Shown: positions 44,774 to 55,442, numbered from the stretch's first letter. The stretch is 64,000 bases of DNA from Bacteroidota bacterium (GCA_022573715.1 JACZTL010000011.1:1-64000), one strand, 5' to 3'. Notes: a model not told the origin generated them from the sequence alone. Program-made: numbers and translations.

Positions 44774-45869
44774 TATATTCTCAAAATGTTTATGCTGGAT
44801 TTTTAACAAGTTATTACACATCAATGAGATAAAAAGCAAAGAACTTAACTCGCCAAAAGATTTTTTAATTGTTCGTCAACATAATCAACTTGGTGATTTG
44901 CTTTCGGGTGTTTCACTTTTCAGAGCAATAAAAGAAACTTATCCCGAAAGTAACATAACCTTAATCGTAAGCCCATTTAACTACCCGGGGATTGTTAAAA
45001 ACAAATTTATTGATAGGGTCTTTATTTATGATAAAAAGAAAATATATAATCCGATCTATTTTTTGAAATTAATAAAATTGTTAAGAGAAGGATACGATGT
45101 TACAATTGTACCGGTAGTTGTTTCCATTTCTTTTACAAGTAATTTAATTGCCAGGCTTGCAAAAAGTAAAATAAGAATAGGATGCAGTTCATTAGATGGT
45201 AAGAAAAATATAAGTTCCTTTTTCTTTGATAGAAGGGTGACGCTTGACTGGCGTCGACACCCTGATTCTAATGTGTCGGAAAGAAGCTTGGATATCGTAA
45301 GACCATTCGGAATTAACACGTACAATTTTCGTTCTGAAATTTCTTTTGATGAAACAGATATAAAATCGGCTAGAATATTTTTAAATGAATTATGTACGAC
45401 AAAAGATAATATTATTATTGGGTTACACGTTGGCGCAGGCAAGGTACCGAATAGATGGTCACTTTTAAAATTTGCTGAACTTATTGAACAAGTACACAAA
45501 AATTATAACACTAAATTTTATTTAACCGGAAGAACAGCCGATAAAGATGCAATATCATATTTAAAAAATAAAACTAATATTCCAATTGCGGTTTTTATGA
45601 ATAAAAAAATTTCAGAAGTAGCAGCTTTAATCGCGAGCTCTGATTTATTTATTTCTAACGATACTGGAATTATGCACGTTGCAGGGACAACAAGGACTCC
45701 ACAAATATCAATATTTGGCCCCACAAATCCTTTTAATTGGGCACCCATAGGGGAAAACAAACTCTTTATTAAGAAATCAGAAATTGTTGACGATATATCA
45801 GTTAAGGATGTATTAAATCTCTGCAAGTTGCTTATAAATAAAAATGAGAAGGTGAATGAAATTGTCTAA
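44760..45869 (+). CDS. Family 9 glycosyltransferase (heptosyltransferase type)
   Basis: A 369-aa ADP-heptose:LPS heptosyltransferase-like enzyme. It shows the N-terminal RQHNQLGDLLSGVSLFRAIKE, LIVSPFNYPGI, the C-terminal HVGAGKVPNRW and the NDTGIMHVAG signature of GT9. It probably adds a sugar to lipopolysaccharide core or another envelope glycan. Overlaps the Ppx gene by 14 nt. Confidence 0.88.
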   Translation: MAKDNIFSKCLCWIFNKLLHINEIKSKELNSPKDFLIVRQHNQLGDLLSGVSLFRAIKETYPESNITLIVSPFNYPGIVKNKFIDRVFIYDKKKIYNPIYFLKLIKLLREGYDVTIVPVVVSISFTSNLIARLAKSKIRIGCSSLDGKKNISSFFFDRRVTLDWRRHPDSNVSERSLDIVRPFGINTYNFRSEISFDETDIKSARIFLNELCTTKDNIIIGLHVGAGKVPNRWSLLKFAELIEQVHKNYNTKFYLTGRTADKDAISYLKNKTNIPIAVFMNKKISEVAALIASSDLFISNDTGIMHVAGTTRTPQISIFGPTNPFNWAPIGENKLFIKKSEIVDDISVKDVLNLCKLLINKNEKVNEIV

Positions 45870-46815
45870 TCCCGTTATTGCAGCGATAGATATAGGAACA
45901 AATTCATTTCATTTGCTTGTTGCCCAAATAGATAAAAAAAATAAATTAAATGTATTCTACAAGGTAAAGCAGATAATGCGTCTAACTTCAGAGTTAGGAC
46001 ATAAAGCAAAAATAATTTCTAAACAAGAGTTTAATGATTCCATCAAAATATTAAAGAAATACAAAAAAATAGCCGATAAGTATAACGCTCCAGTTTTTGC
46101 AAAGGCTACAAGTGCTGTAAGGGAAGCTAAGAACAGGAAAGAATATATTAAAAAAGTAAAAGATGAAACAGGTATAAAAATACACGCTATTACAGGTGAA
46201 AAAGAAGCCGAACTTATTTATAAAGGAATGCAAACCGCAAAACCAATAAGCAAAGAAAAAATTTTATGTATTGATATTGGTGGGGGAAGCACGGAAATAC
46301 TTTACGGAAAAAATGGTAAAACAATGTTTGCCGAAAGTGTAAAAGTCGGTGCTGTAAAAATGATGGGTAAATTTTTCCATGATTATCACTTGAATAAAAA
46401 AGCAATAATCAAATGCAGAAATTACGTTGAAAAAAAAATTAAATTGAAGAGAGATATAGATTTTAATGTTAATTATAAATTAGTTGTTGGTGCATCTGGA
46501 ACAATTCATGCTACTGCTTCTATGATACATTATTCAAAACATAAAAAAGTATTGAAAAAAGCAAACGAATATAAATTTTCTAAAAAAGAATTTGATAAAA
46601 TATTTGATAAAGTTTTGAACAAAAAGACTTCTGTAGAACGTTTGGGAATAAAAGGACTTGAGGCAAAAAGGGCGGATATAATACCGGCTGGCTTAATAAT
46701 TCTTAATGTAATTTTCGAACTTTTTAAAATAAAAGAAATCATATTATCTGAAAATGCATTACGCTCGGGGATAGTATTTGAAAGCACAAAAGAAATAAAA
46801 ATGAATACTGGTTAA
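45856..46815 (+). CDS. Ppx/GppA-family phosphatase
   Basis: A 319-aa exopolyphosphatase/guanosine pentaphosphate phosphatase-type protein with the ASKHA fold: AAIDIGTNSFHLLVAQ, ATSAVREAKN, CIDIGGGSTEI and VVGASGTIHATAS. It is the short version without the C-terminal HD domain. It may hydrolyse polyphosphate or pppGpp. Last gene of the cluster before lepA. Confidence 0.9.
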   Translation: MKLSNPVIAAIDIGTNSFHLLVAQIDKKNKLNVFYKVKQIMRLTSELGHKAKIISKQEFNDSIKILKKYKKIADKYNAPVFAKATSAVREAKNRKEYIKKVKDETGIKIHAITGEKEAELIYKGMQTAKPISKEKILCIDIGGGSTEILYGKNGKTMFAESVKVGAVKMMGKFFHDYHLNKKAIIKCRNYVEKKIKLKRDIDFNVNYKLVVGASGTIHATASMIHYSKHKKVLKKANEYKFSKKEFDKIFDKVLNKKTSVERLGIKGLEAKRADIIPAGLIILNVIFELFKIKEIILSENALRSGIVFESTKEIKMNTG

Positions 46816-46890
46816 TTTGTAAAATTTTAAATCACTTCAATAATTCTTTCACTCTCAGTATATTAACAATCAATTCTTGAGAAATTATAA

Positions 46891-48684
46891 ATGTTAAAGA
46901 TTAGAAATTTTTGCATAGTTGCACATATTGATCACGGTAAATCTACTATTGCGGACTGCCTTTTGGAAATCACGGGTACTGTAACTCAGCGTGAAGCTAA
47001 ATCACAGGTGTTGGATGATCTTGATTTGGAACGTGAAAGAGGAATTACTATTAAATCTCACGCTATTCAAATGAAATATACTGCCAAAGACGGTGAAAAT
47101 TATATCCTTAATTTAATCGACACACCCGGTCACGTTGATTTCAGTTATGAAGTATCCCGTTCTCTTGCAGCGTGTGAAGGAGTCCTACTTGTGGTAGATG
47201 CTTCGCAGGGAGTCGAAGCTCAGACAATAAGCAATTTGTATTTGGCAATTGATGCAGGCTTGGAGGTTATTCCCGTGATAAATAAAATTGATCTGCCAAG
47301 CGCGGAGATTGATAAAGTAAAAGGGCAGATAATTGATTTGATAGGATGTAATGAAGATGACATTCTATTAGTAAGCGCCAAAGCTAAAACAGGAATAAAT
47401 ATTTTGCTGGAAGAAATCGTTAATAAAATTCCTGTACCAAAAGGTGATGAAAACGCACCCCTTCAGGCGCTGATATTTGATTCTGTTTTTGATTCTTATA
47501 GGGGAGCTATAGCTTATATAAGAATTTTTAACGGTACAATAAAAACAAACGACAAATTAAAATTGTTTGTAATAAATAAAGAGATTGAAGCGGAAGAAGT
47601 AGGTGTGTTGGGAATGCAGAAAATAAAAACAAAAAGTTTAACTGCTGGGAATGTCGGGTATTTAATTTCCGGTATTAAAGATGTTCACGATACAAAAGTC
47701 GGTGATACTGTAACACACTCAAAACATGGTGCCGCCGAGCCACTTCCAGGTTATAAAGAAGTAAAACCGATGGTTTTTAGCGGCTTATACCCTACTGACT
47801 CTGATGACTTTGAGGATTTACGCGATGCTCTTGATAAATTTAGATTAAATGATTCTGCACTAGTTTATCAGCCGGAAACTTCCGTTGCGTTGGGATTCGG
47901 GTTCAGATGTGGATTCCTTGGACTTCTGCACATGGAAATTGTTCAGGAACGATTGTTAAGGGAATACAACCAATCTATTATTACAACATTACCCAGCGTT
48001 GAATATTATGTATTCAATAAACAAGGTGAAAAAATTGTTGTTGATAACCCTGCGTTAATGCCTCAAGTTGCTGAGATTGATTATGTTGAAGAGCCATATA
48101 TTAAAGCCCAGATAATTTGTCCCAGCGAATACATTGGTAACATTATGAAACTTGCAATGGATAAACGGGGCTTATATAAAAATACAAATTACATAGATCC
48201 GACCCGTGCAGATCTTCAGTATGAATTTCCTTTGTCCGAAATAATTTTTGATTTTTACGATAAATTAAAATCCACAACGCGCGGTTATGCCTCTTTTGAT
48301 TATGAATATATGGGTTATCAAAAAGCGGACCTAATAAAACTTGATATATTACTAAACGGTGAACCGGTGGATGCTTTATCGATGATAATTCACAGAGATA
48401 AAGCCTATGATTGGGGAAGAAAGGTTTGTTCTAAATTAAAAGAACTTATACCAAGACAAATGTTTGAAATTTCTATTCAAGCAGCAATTGGTTCAAAGGT
48501 GATTTCAAAATCTGTCGTAAAAGCCTTACGTAAAAACGTGCTTGCAAAATGTTACGGGGGAGATATTACAAGAAAAAGAAAATTGCTTGAGAAACAGAAA
48601 GCAGGTAAAAAAAGAATGAAGCAGGTGGGCAATGTTGAAATACCTCAGGAAGCTTTTCTTGCAGTACTTAAACTAAATGATTAA
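46891..48684 (+). CDS. lepA: Elongation factor 4
   Basis: A ribosome-dependent GTPase of 597 aa: [23 protein letters not shown], and the LepA-specific C-terminal domain ending in [21 protein letters not shown]. All domains are complete. It is followed by lepB after 150 bp, the classical lep order, although the gap makes a separate promoter possible. Confidence 0.97.
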   Translation: MLKIRNFCIVAHIDHGKSTIADCLLEITGTVTQREAKSQVLDDLDLERERGITIKSHAIQMKYTAKDGENYILNLIDTPGHVDFSYEVSRSLAACEGVLLVVDASQGVEAQTISNLYLAIDAGLEVIPVINKIDLPSAEIDKVKGQIIDLIGCNEDDILLVSAKAKTGINILLEEIVNKIPVPKGDENAPLQALIFDSVFDSYRGAIAYIRIFNGTIKTNDKLKLFVINKEIEAEEVGVLGMQKIKTKSLTAGNVGYLISGIKDVHDTKVGDTVTHSKHGAAEPLPGYKEVKPMVFSGLYPTDSDDFEDLRDALDKFRLNDSALVYQPETSVALGFGFRCGFLGLLHMEIVQERLLREYNQSIITTLPSVEYYVFNKQGEKIVVDNPALMPQVAEIDYVEEPYIKAQIICPSEYIGNIMKLAMDKRGLYKNTNYIDPTRADLQYEFPLSEIIFDFYDKLKSTTRGYASFDYEYMGYQKADLIKLDILLNGEPVDALSMIIHRDKAYDWGRKVCSKLKELIPRQMFEISIQAAIGSKVISKSVVKALRKNVLAKCYGGDITRKRKLLEKQKAGKKRMKQVGNVEIPQEAFLAVLKLND

Positions 48685-48834
48685 AAAGATAAAACGAGCA
48701 ATTTCAATGGTTACGTTAATAGATTAGATAGTTATAACCCCGCCTTTCAAGGCAAAGTTAATGTGTTTAAATTTATAAGTGGTATGAAATCAACGAGTAA
48801 AAAAGCAATAACATAATTTCTATTGTATCGATAA

Positions 48835-49698
48835 ATGATAAAATTCATTAAAAGATTTTTTCAGGTACTTATCATTCTATTATTTGTTATCCTTATTTTA
48901 AGGTCTTTCTTTATAGCTGCTTATAAAATTCCAACCGGTTCAATGAAGAACACTTTACTTCCGGGAGACTTTTTAATTATCAGTAAAGCAGATTATAAGT
49001 TGACTACTCCAAGATTTATACCCTTCACGCAAATAAAAATACCCCATTTTACATTATTAAATATATCTAAACCGAAATTATATGATGTGATTGTATTTAA
49101 GATACCGGAAGAGAATTACGGTAATATAAAAGATAAAAATCTTAATCTTGTAAAAAGGGTAGTCGGGTTGCCGGGTGATACCTTGCAGATAATAAACAGG
49201 AATTTATATCTAAACTTTAAAAGAATTGATCCGCCTTTAACTGTTTATTATTCGAATTCCAAAATATTTTCCGACGGAATTAGAGAGAACGACATTTTTC
49301 CACGAAATAAAAAATGGAACACCGATAATTACGGTCCCATAATAATACCAAAAAAAGGTGATATAATTAAATTAAATTTGAAAAATATTAAATATTGGAG
49401 AAAATTGATCCACAATGAAACCAACGACAGTTCGGGTGTAAGTATTGAAGGAACTGTTATTAATATCAATGGAAAACCTGTAAGAGAATATACACTTAAA
49501 CAGGATTATTTTTTTGTAATGGGTGACAATAGAGATAATAGTCTTGACAGCCGCTTTTGGGGATTTGTACCCTACAACCAAATTTTGGGTAAAGCTATAG
49601 TAATTTACTGGTCGGTTAATTTAGATACAGCTTATAGCTCAATTAAGGAATTTTATAACACCATAAGATTTAACAGAATTTTACTTGGGATAAGATAA
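48835..49698 (+). CDS. lepB: Signal peptidase I
   Basis: Cleaves signal peptides of exported proteins at the membrane. One N-terminal membrane helix (about 10-29) precedes the catalytic Ser36 (IPTGSMKNT); the general base Lys107 is in LVKRVVGLPGD, and the box E GDNRDNSLDSRFWGFVP is intact. An insertion of about 70 residues between boxes D and E is present. The 287-aa length is normal for the family. Confidence 0.95.
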   Translation: MIKFIKRFFQVLIILLFVILILRSFFIAAYKIPTGSMKNTLLPGDFLIISKADYKLTTPRFIPFTQIKIPHFTLLNISKPKLYDVIVFKIPEENYGNIKDKNLNLVKRVVGLPGDTLQIINRNLYLNFKRIDPPLTVYYSNSKIFSDGIRENDIFPRNKKWNTDNYGPIIIPKKGDIIKLNLKNIKYWRKLIHNETNDSSGVSIEGTVININGKPVREYTLKQDYFFVMGDNRDNSLDSRFWGFVPYNQILGKAIVIYWSVNLDTAYSSIKEFYNTIRFNRILLGIR

Positions 49699-49712
49699 GA
49701 AAATGAATGATT

Positions 49713-49823
49713 GAATGGATGAATTATTGTATGTTAAATTTGTTAGGACAAATGTACGTTGGAAGAAAAATTAATTATAAAATTATATTCTTTCCATTCA
49801 TTCATACAGCCATTCATCCATTC
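49713..49823. repeat. 12-bp inverted repeat of GAATGGATGAAT
   Basis: GAATGGATGAAT (49713-49724) recurs in inverted form as ATTCATCCATTC (49812-49823), and both arms lie in short ATGAATG/CATTCATT tracts. A hairpin of 87-nt loop is possible. Located between lepB and the O-methyltransferase; probably a low-complexity intergenic repeat. Confidence 0.5.
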
Positions 49824-49890
49824 TTCTCGATAAAAAATTGATAATTAATTTAGAAATGAATTTTTATTAGAAAAATAATATTATAAAAAA

Positions 49891-50535
49891 ATGAAGAAAA
49901 TTATTTATCCGGATCAGTTGGAGTACATTTCATCTTTTGAAAAGAAAGACAATGCTTTAATAAAAAAGATAGAAAGATATGCGAGAGAGCATAAAGTACC
50001 GATTCTCTCGAAGGATTCTTCAAATTTTTTAGAGCATTTAATCGTCATAACACGTCCGAAAAAAGTTTTGGAAATAGGTACGGCTGTTGCATACTCATCA
50101 ATTAAAATAGGTAGAAATTTATCTTCCGGAGGTATACTTTACACTATAGAAAAAAGCAATGACAAAATAAAAATTGCGATTAAATTTATTAATAAAGCAA
50201 AATTGGAAGACAAAATAAATCTGTTAGAGGGAGATGCACAGGAAATTATGCCAAAATTAAAAGTTAAATTTGATTTTATTTTTTTAGATGCTGATAAAGA
50301 AGATTATAAAAAGTTATTCGATCTATCTTTATCCTTGCTTAAAAAGGGAGGTGTTATTTTTATTGATAACCTTCTATGGCACGGTTTTGCGGCTTCAAAA
50401 AAAGTACCTAAAAAATATGCAAGCTCTACAAAACACATCAGAAGTTTTAATAAAATGTTTATGAAAACTCCATCTCTTAATACAAGTATTATGCCTATCG
50501 GTGACGGGATTGGATTAGGAATAAAAATAAAATAA
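49891..50535 (+). CDS. Class I SAM-dependent O-methyltransferase
   Basis: A 214-aa methyltransferase of the catechol-O-methyltransferase-like family: VLEIGTAVAYSSIKIG for SAM binding, FDFIFLDADKEDYKKL with the metal-binding Asp, and GGVIFIDNLLWHG. The acceptor is unknown. It is followed 2 nt later by a small unknown gene. Confidence 0.9.
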   Translation: MKKIIYPDQLEYISSFEKKDNALIKKIERYAREHKVPILSKDSSNFLEHLIVITRPKKVLEIGTAVAYSSIKIGRNLSSGGILYTIEKSNDKIKIAIKFINKAKLEDKINLLEGDAQEIMPKLKVKFDFIFLDADKEDYKKLFDLSLSLLKKGGVIFIDNLLWHGFAASKKVPKKYASSTKHIRSFNKMFMKTPSLNTSIMPIGDGIGLGIKIK

Positions 50536-50537
50536 TT

Positions 50538-50969
50538 ATGTATAAATTTGAAAAATTTACTCCTGAAACACTTTTCAAAGAAGTTGAAATATTTTCAAAA
50601 AAAAATATTAACAACAAAGAAGATTTCATTTTAATTTTCACTGAAGGCTTGAAGGATGAAAATAGCGAATCTTTAAGTAGTCTTATTTTTATTGCTAAAT
50701 ATGTAAGGGGACTTAGAAGAGTACTTGAAAAAGGAGCAAATCTGCCGGATGTTAATAATCTTGAAGATATAAAAAAAGATTTATCGGAAAATATTATTTC
50801 CTTGTTAGATATATTAAAAGAATATAATAAATCAATGCCGAATAAGAAAAAAGAAAAATTTGAAAAAGATTATTTGAAAATGAGCCCGTATTGTATAACA
50901 AACTTAAATAGTTTATTGGAAGGGCTTGAATGGACAAAGATATATTTGAATGATTTGAAAAGAAAATAA
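50538..50969 (+). CDS. Protein of unknown function next to the O-methyltransferase
   Basis: A 143-aa helical, lysine- and glutamate-rich protein (YVRGLRRVLEKGANLPDVN, ENIISLLDILKEYNKS). No signal peptide, membrane helix or catalytic motif is visible. The 2-nt gap to the O-methyltransferase suggests a linked function. Confidence 0.65.
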   Translation: MYKFEKFTPETLFKEVEIFSKKNINNKEDFILIFTEGLKDENSESLSSLIFIAKYVRGLRRVLEKGANLPDVNNLEDIKKDLSENIISLLDILKEYNKSMPNKKKEKFEKDYLKMSPYCITNLNSLLEGLEWTKIYLNDLKRK

Positions 50970-50983
50970 ATTATTAAAAAGAA

Positions 50984-51060
50984 AACTCGGAGGTTACAAT
51001 AAAAAGAATACGATAAATTATAAAGGTAATTTGCACTTAAGGAGACAACCTCGGAGGTTG
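50984..51060. repeat. Pair of REP-like palindromes
   Basis: AACTCGGAGGTT (50984-50995) and a perfect palindrome with arms CAACCTC/GAGGTTG (51046-51060) occur 50 bp apart between convergent genes. They resemble each other in the CTCGGAGGTT core. Likely an intergenic repeat, or a bidirectional terminator. Confidence 0.5.
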
Positions 51061-51076
51061 CTTTAAATTGAATTTT

Positions 51077-51700
51077 TTAAATAAGTATCGCCTTATCTTT
51101 CACACTTATATTTACATCCCCTTTTAACTCTTCAATCATTTTATCTTGAAAAATCTCAACATCGTTTAGACTCACTAATATTTCAAATGTAACAGAATCT
51201 TTATAATCAGTATTAATTAATTTTACATTGTAATTATCAATTACGTGGTGGACAGTACTTATTTGGGTGAAATTAACTGTTACAAAAAATTTATTATAAA
51301 ATGTTTTTTTAATTTTATTGGCTTTTTGTAATACTTCAAATGCGGAATTATAATACGCTTTCCCCAAGGGACCCACTCCTAATTTTCTTCCTCCGAAATA
51401 TCTAATTACAACAATTAGAGTATTTGTAAGTGAAAAATGGTCAATCGCGTTTAGAATTCTTAAACCCGCTGTTCCAGAGGGTTCGCCGTCATCAGAATAT
51501 TTTAAAGTTCCGTTAAAGAGACGATAAGCGTAGCAATGGTGTGTAGCGTCGTAATATTTTTTTCTGATTTTATCCAATAATTTGGTGATTTCATATTCAT
51601 TTGAGATGGGGAAGCACTGAGCAAGAAACTGAGAACCTTTTTCTTTAAGCTTTTCTTCCTTAAAACCATCAATGGTTAAAATTTCATCTTGTTTTTTCAT
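51077..51700 (-). CDS. YigZ/IMPACT-family protein
   Basis: A 207-aa UPF0029 protein: KEKGSQFLAQCFP, DATHHCYAYRL, SDDGEPSGTAGLRIL and IVVIRYFGGRKLGVGPLGKAY are the family signatures. Homologues link to translation control; the biochemical function is not known. It lies between two palindromes and uvrA. Confidence 0.9.
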   Translation of the reverse strand: MKKQDEILTIDGFKEEKLKEKGSQFLAQCFPISNEYEITKLLDKIRKKYYDATHHCYAYRLFNGTLKYSDDGEPSGTAGLRILNAIDHFSLTNTLIVVIRYFGGRKLGVGPLGKAYYNSAFEVLQKANKIKKTFYNKFFVTVNFTQISTVHHVIDNYNVKLINTDYKDSVTFEILVSLNDVEIFQDKMIEELKGDVNISVKDKAILI

Positions 51701-51788
51701 TTAAGTTAAAATAAAGTTGCCTAAAAATTTGATTTTCAGATACTCTATAGCTAATATAATTATTTAAATATTTAAACTTGGTTACACA

Positions 51789-54617
51789 TTGGAAAAGGAT
51801 TCAATCTTAATAAAAGGTGCCCGCGAGCATAATTTAAAAAATATCGATGTGGAAATTCCCAGGGATTCATTCACGGTAATAACCGGCTTATCCGGTTCGG
51901 GTAAATCCTCGTTAGCATTTGATACTATTTACGCCGAAGGGCAAAGAAGATACATAGAATCTTTATCGGTTTATGCCCGTCAATTTTTGGATATGATGGA
52001 AAAACCGGATGTTGATTTGATTGAAGGATTGAGTCCGTCACTTTCAATAGAACAAAGATCCACATCCGGCAACCCGCGTTCCACTGTCGGCACTGTAACT
52101 GAAATTTACGATTATCTCAGGCTGCTTTATTCAAAAGTCGGTGAGCCGTTCTGCTATAATTGCGGCAATAAAATAACAAAACAAACCACTTCTCAAATTA
52201 TCGATTCGATTATTTCATCCCTTGCCAAGAAGAAAGTTACCATATTAGCCCCGGTTGTAATGGGCAGAAAAGGTCACTACAGAGAATTGTTCGAACAGAT
52301 TTTATCCGACGGTTTTTTGAAAGTAAGGGTTGATAACGAAATACAAGAAATAAAAAAAGGAATGCAGGTTAACAGGTATCAAATACACAATATTGAAGTT
52401 GCTGTTGATAAAATTATAGTGTCGGAAAAATCACGAAAACGTTTGACAGATTCCCTTGCTGTCGCTTTAAATTACGGTAACGGTATTGTAATTATAAATG
52501 ACGGCAACGAGGATTTTGTTTACAGCAAACACTTAGCCTGTTTAGAATGCGGAATAAGTTTCAGAGAATTGGCACCGAATTCATTTTCATTTAATTCCCC
52601 CTATGGTTCGTGTAAACAATGTGAGGGATTGGGAGAAATTAAGGATTTAAATCTGCTGTTAATTATTCCCGATTGGAAAAAGACAATAAATGAGGGGGGA
52701 ATTTCAGCAATCGGTAAACCGAGACCAATTTGGATTTTTAACCAGATAGAAGCTGTTTCCCAAAAATTTGGTTTTACTTTGGATACAAAACTTTCTGATC
52801 TAACTGATGAGCAGAAAGATATTTTGCTTAACGGAACTAAAGAAAAAATAGCCTTTTCATATTCTTACGGTAAAGGAAAACCGGTTACCTATTTTCATAA
52901 ATTTTCTGGAATTTACAAATATTTAAAAAATTATTACAAGACTACCTCCTCAAATAATATCAGGGAATGGGTCGAATCATTTATGACAACCAATGCTTGC
53001 TCTTCCTGTAACGGAGGAAGATTAAATAAAGAATCTTTAGCTGTAAAATTTCAAAACAAAAATATTAGCGAAGTCACTTCCCAATCAATTCTTAAGACAA
53101 ATAAATTCTTCAAAAAAGTAAAACTCACGGGCAACAAATCAATTATTGCCAAACCCATAATTACCGAAATAATAACAAGGCTTGAGTTTTTGCTTAATGT
53201 TGGCTTAGATTATTTAACACTTAACCGTTCCGCGCGTACTCTTTCCGGAGGAGAATCTCAAAGAATAAGACTCGCTACACAAATTGGAACTCAGCTTGCC
53301 GGCGTACTTTATGTTTTGGATGAGCCGAGTATAGGTCTTCACCAAAACGATAATTTAAAATTAATTAAGTCGTTAAAAAAATTAAGAGATTTGGGAAACA
53401 CTATTATAGTTGTGGAACACGACAGGGAAACAATTGAAAGCTCTGATTTTATGATTGATTTGGGTCCCGGGGCTGGTGAACACGGAGGTGAGATTTGCGC
53501 AGTAGGTGAGACCAAAGAACTTTTACAAAAACAAAATGGGTTTAATTCTTTAACACTGGATTACCTTAAGAGGAAATCAAATATTGAGCTTCCTGATAAA
53601 AGACGAAAAGGTAACGGAAAATTTATAAAACTGATCGGAGCAGAGGGCAATAATCTTAAAAAAGTGAATCTTACAATTTCTTTAAATACTTTAACATTAA
53701 TTACAGGTGTAAGCGGATCAGGTAAGTCCACTTTAATTAACGATACACTTGTAAAAATATTAATGAACCGGATTTACAAATCCAAAGTTGTTCCCCTGCG
53801 ATATGAAAAAATTGAAGGGATTGAAAACATTGATAAAATAATTGAAATTGATCAGTCACCTATCGGCAGAACACCAAGGTCCAACCCTGCAACCTATACC
53901 GGCGCATTTACGTTTATTAGGGATTTGTACGCACAATTACCTGAATCTAAAATAAGAGGTTACACACCCGGAAGATTCAGCTTTAATGTAACCGGCGGAA
54001 GGTGCGAAGATTGCGGGGGCGCCGGACTAAAAAAAATAGAAATGAATTTTCTTCCGAATGTATACGTTGAATGCGATAATTGTCAAGAAAAAAGATACAA
54101 CCATGAAACACTCGATGTTCTCTTCAAAACAAAATCAATTGCAGATGTGCTTGATATGCGGATTGACGAAGCTCTTGAATTTTTCATTGATCTGCCACGC
54201 ATTAAAAGGAAATTACAAGCAATACACGATGTAGGCTTAGGATATATCAGGCTCGGGCAGCAGGCAACAACTTTATCCGGGGGGGAAGCACAAAGAGTAA
54301 AACTTGCAACGGAACTTAGCAAGGTAAGTACCGGGAAAACATTGTACGTTTTGGACGAACCCACAACAGGTCTGCATTTTGAAGATGTAAAAATTTTGCT
54401 GAATGTGCTTAATAAATTAGTAGACTTGGGTAACACGGTAATTGTTACCGAACACAACTTGGATGTAATTAAAATGGCTGATTGGATTATTGATTTGGGA
54501 CCGAAAGGCGGTGATTACGGTGGTGAAATTGTTGCCGAGGGAACACCGGAAAAGATTATTGAAAACCCAAAAAGTTTGACAGGCAAATTTTTAAAATCAG
54601 AACTCAATGCAAATTAG
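51789..54617 (+). CDS. uvrA: Excinuclease ABC subunit A
   Basis: Damage recognition in nucleotide-excision repair. The 942-aa protein has two ABC modules (GLSGSGKSS and GVSGSGKST Walker A, two LSGGE signatures, two zinc sites with CxxC pairs). The start is TTG 51789. A small hairpin terminator follows at 54718. Confidence 0.97.
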   Translation: MEKDSILIKGAREHNLKNIDVEIPRDSFTVITGLSGSGKSSLAFDTIYAEGQRRYIESLSVYARQFLDMMEKPDVDLIEGLSPSLSIEQRSTSGNPRSTVGTVTEIYDYLRLLYSKVGEPFCYNCGNKITKQTTSQIIDSIISSLAKKKVTILAPVVMGRKGHYRELFEQILSDGFLKVRVDNEIQEIKKGMQVNRYQIHNIEVAVDKIIVSEKSRKRLTDSLAVALNYGNGIVIINDGNEDFVYSKHLACLECGISFRELAPNSFSFNSPYGSCKQCEGLGEIKDLNLLLIIPDWKKTINEGGISAIGKPRPIWIFNQIEAVSQKFGFTLDTKLSDLTDEQKDILLNGTKEKIAFSYSYGKGKPVTYFHKFSGIYKYLKNYYKTTSSNNIREWVESFMTTNACSSCNGGRLNKESLAVKFQNKNISEVTSQSILKTNKFFKKVKLTGNKSIIAKPIITEIITRLEFLLNVGLDYLTLNRSARTLSGGESQRIRLATQIGTQLAGVLYVLDEPSIGLHQNDNLKLIKSLKKLRDLGNTIIVVEHDRETIESSDFMIDLGPGAGEHGGEICAVGETKELLQKQNGFNSLTLDYLKRKSNIELPDKRRKGNGKFIKLIGAEGNNLKKVNLTISLNTLTLITGVSGSGKSTLINDTLVKILMNRIYKSKVVPLRYEKIEGIENIDKIIEIDQSPIGRTPRSNPATYTGAFTFIRDLYAQLPESKIRGYTPGRFSFNVTGGRCEDCGGAGLKKIEMNFLPNVYVECDNCQEKRYNHETLDVLFKTKSIADVLDMRIDEALEFFIDLPRIKRKLQAIHDVGLGYIRLGQQATTLSGGEAQRVKLATELSKVSTGKTLYVLDEPTTGLHFEDVKILLNVLNKLVDLGNTVIVTEHNLDVIKMADWIIDLGPKGGDYGGEIVAEGTPEKIIENPKSLTGKFLKSELNAN

Positions 54618-54717
54618 TATTAAATTATTCTGTTAAAAGAATATATACAATTGAGTCTGAAGTATAATTATATTAAGTTGTTGTTGTTACTTGGTTATCC
54701 CCTTTCTGAATGACTAC

Positions 54718-54738
54718 AATACCAGGGGGTATTTTTTA
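54718..54738 (+). terminator. Small terminator after uvrA
   Basis: AATACC (54718-54723) and GGTATT (54728-54733) form a 6-bp stem with a 4-nt loop, followed by a T-run. Short, but in the right place. Confidence 0.55.
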
Positions 54739-54760
54739 ATAAAATTTAAAATCAATATTT

Positions 54761-54799
54761 CTGCAAGATATCGATACTAAATATTAGTTAATCTTGCAG
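54761..54799. repeat. Nested inverted repeat upstream of the HEPN-like gene
   Basis: CTGCAAGAT (54761-54769) and ATCTTGCAG (54791-54799) form perfect outer arms. Inside them ACTAA (54776-54780) and TTAGT (54784-54788) form a second stem. It lies 41 bp before the ATG of the next gene, where an operator would be, but it could also be a recombination site. Confidence 0.55.
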
Positions 54800-54839
54800 G
54801 TTAATAATATGGTATAAATAAAAAAAATATAGATAGAAT

Positions 54840-55442
54840 ATGGATACACTAACATTTATTTCGTCTCTATTTAGTTCATTAGTTTGGCCTATTGCAATTT
54901 TAATAGTGGCTTTTCTGTTTAAAAAAAACTTTTCAAGTATTATAGAAGGAGTAAAATTAAAGAGAATTAAACGCGGTGATTTGGAATTAAATTTTGACCA
55001 AGAATTGTCAGAACTAAAAATTAAATCTAAAGAATTTAAATTATCTGAACCAGTAAAAGAAAATTTAATAAAATTAAATAAGAATAATAATTTACAATTG
55101 ACTGCAGATGACCAGATAGAATTAATTAGCCAAATAAATCCCACTTCTGCAATAGCATTATCGTGGTCAAATATTGAAAAAGAAATACTAAATACTATTA
55201 ATCGATTGGCAATATCATCAGATTACCCACTATACAATTCTTCTTTAAAAAATATTCAAATTTTAAGACTACACAAATATATAGACAAAAATGAATTTGA
55301 AATTCTAAATAGATTGAGATTGCTAAGAAATGAAGTAGTTCACAAAATGTACGATTCGAGTATTGCTATAAAAGAAGTTGAGGAATTTAATAATTTGTCA
55401 AAAGTAGTATTAGAAAAACTGAAAAGTATTACTCGGTCATAA
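54840..55442 (+). CDS. Membrane-anchored HEPN-like protein
   Basis: A 200-aa protein with an N-terminal membrane helix (about 8-27) followed by a cytoplasmic helical domain. The C-terminal part contains RNEVVH (Arg163, His168), the R-x4-H motif of HEPN ribonucleases, in the context LRLLRNEVVHKM, and resembles DUF4145-type domains. HEPN proteins often act as RNases in stress or defence. The gene is alone between uvrA and an M28 peptidase and has a nested inverted repeat upstream. Confidence 0.65.
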   Translation: MDTLTFISSLFSSLVWPIAILIVAFLFKKNFSSIIEGVKLKRIKRGDLELNFDQELSELKIKSKEFKLSEPVKENLIKLNKNNNLQLTADDQIELISQINPTSAIALSWSNIEKEILNTINRLAISSDYPLYNSSLKNIQILRLHKYIDKNEFEILNRLRLLRNEVVHKMYDSSIAIKEVEEFNNLSKVVLEKLKSITRS

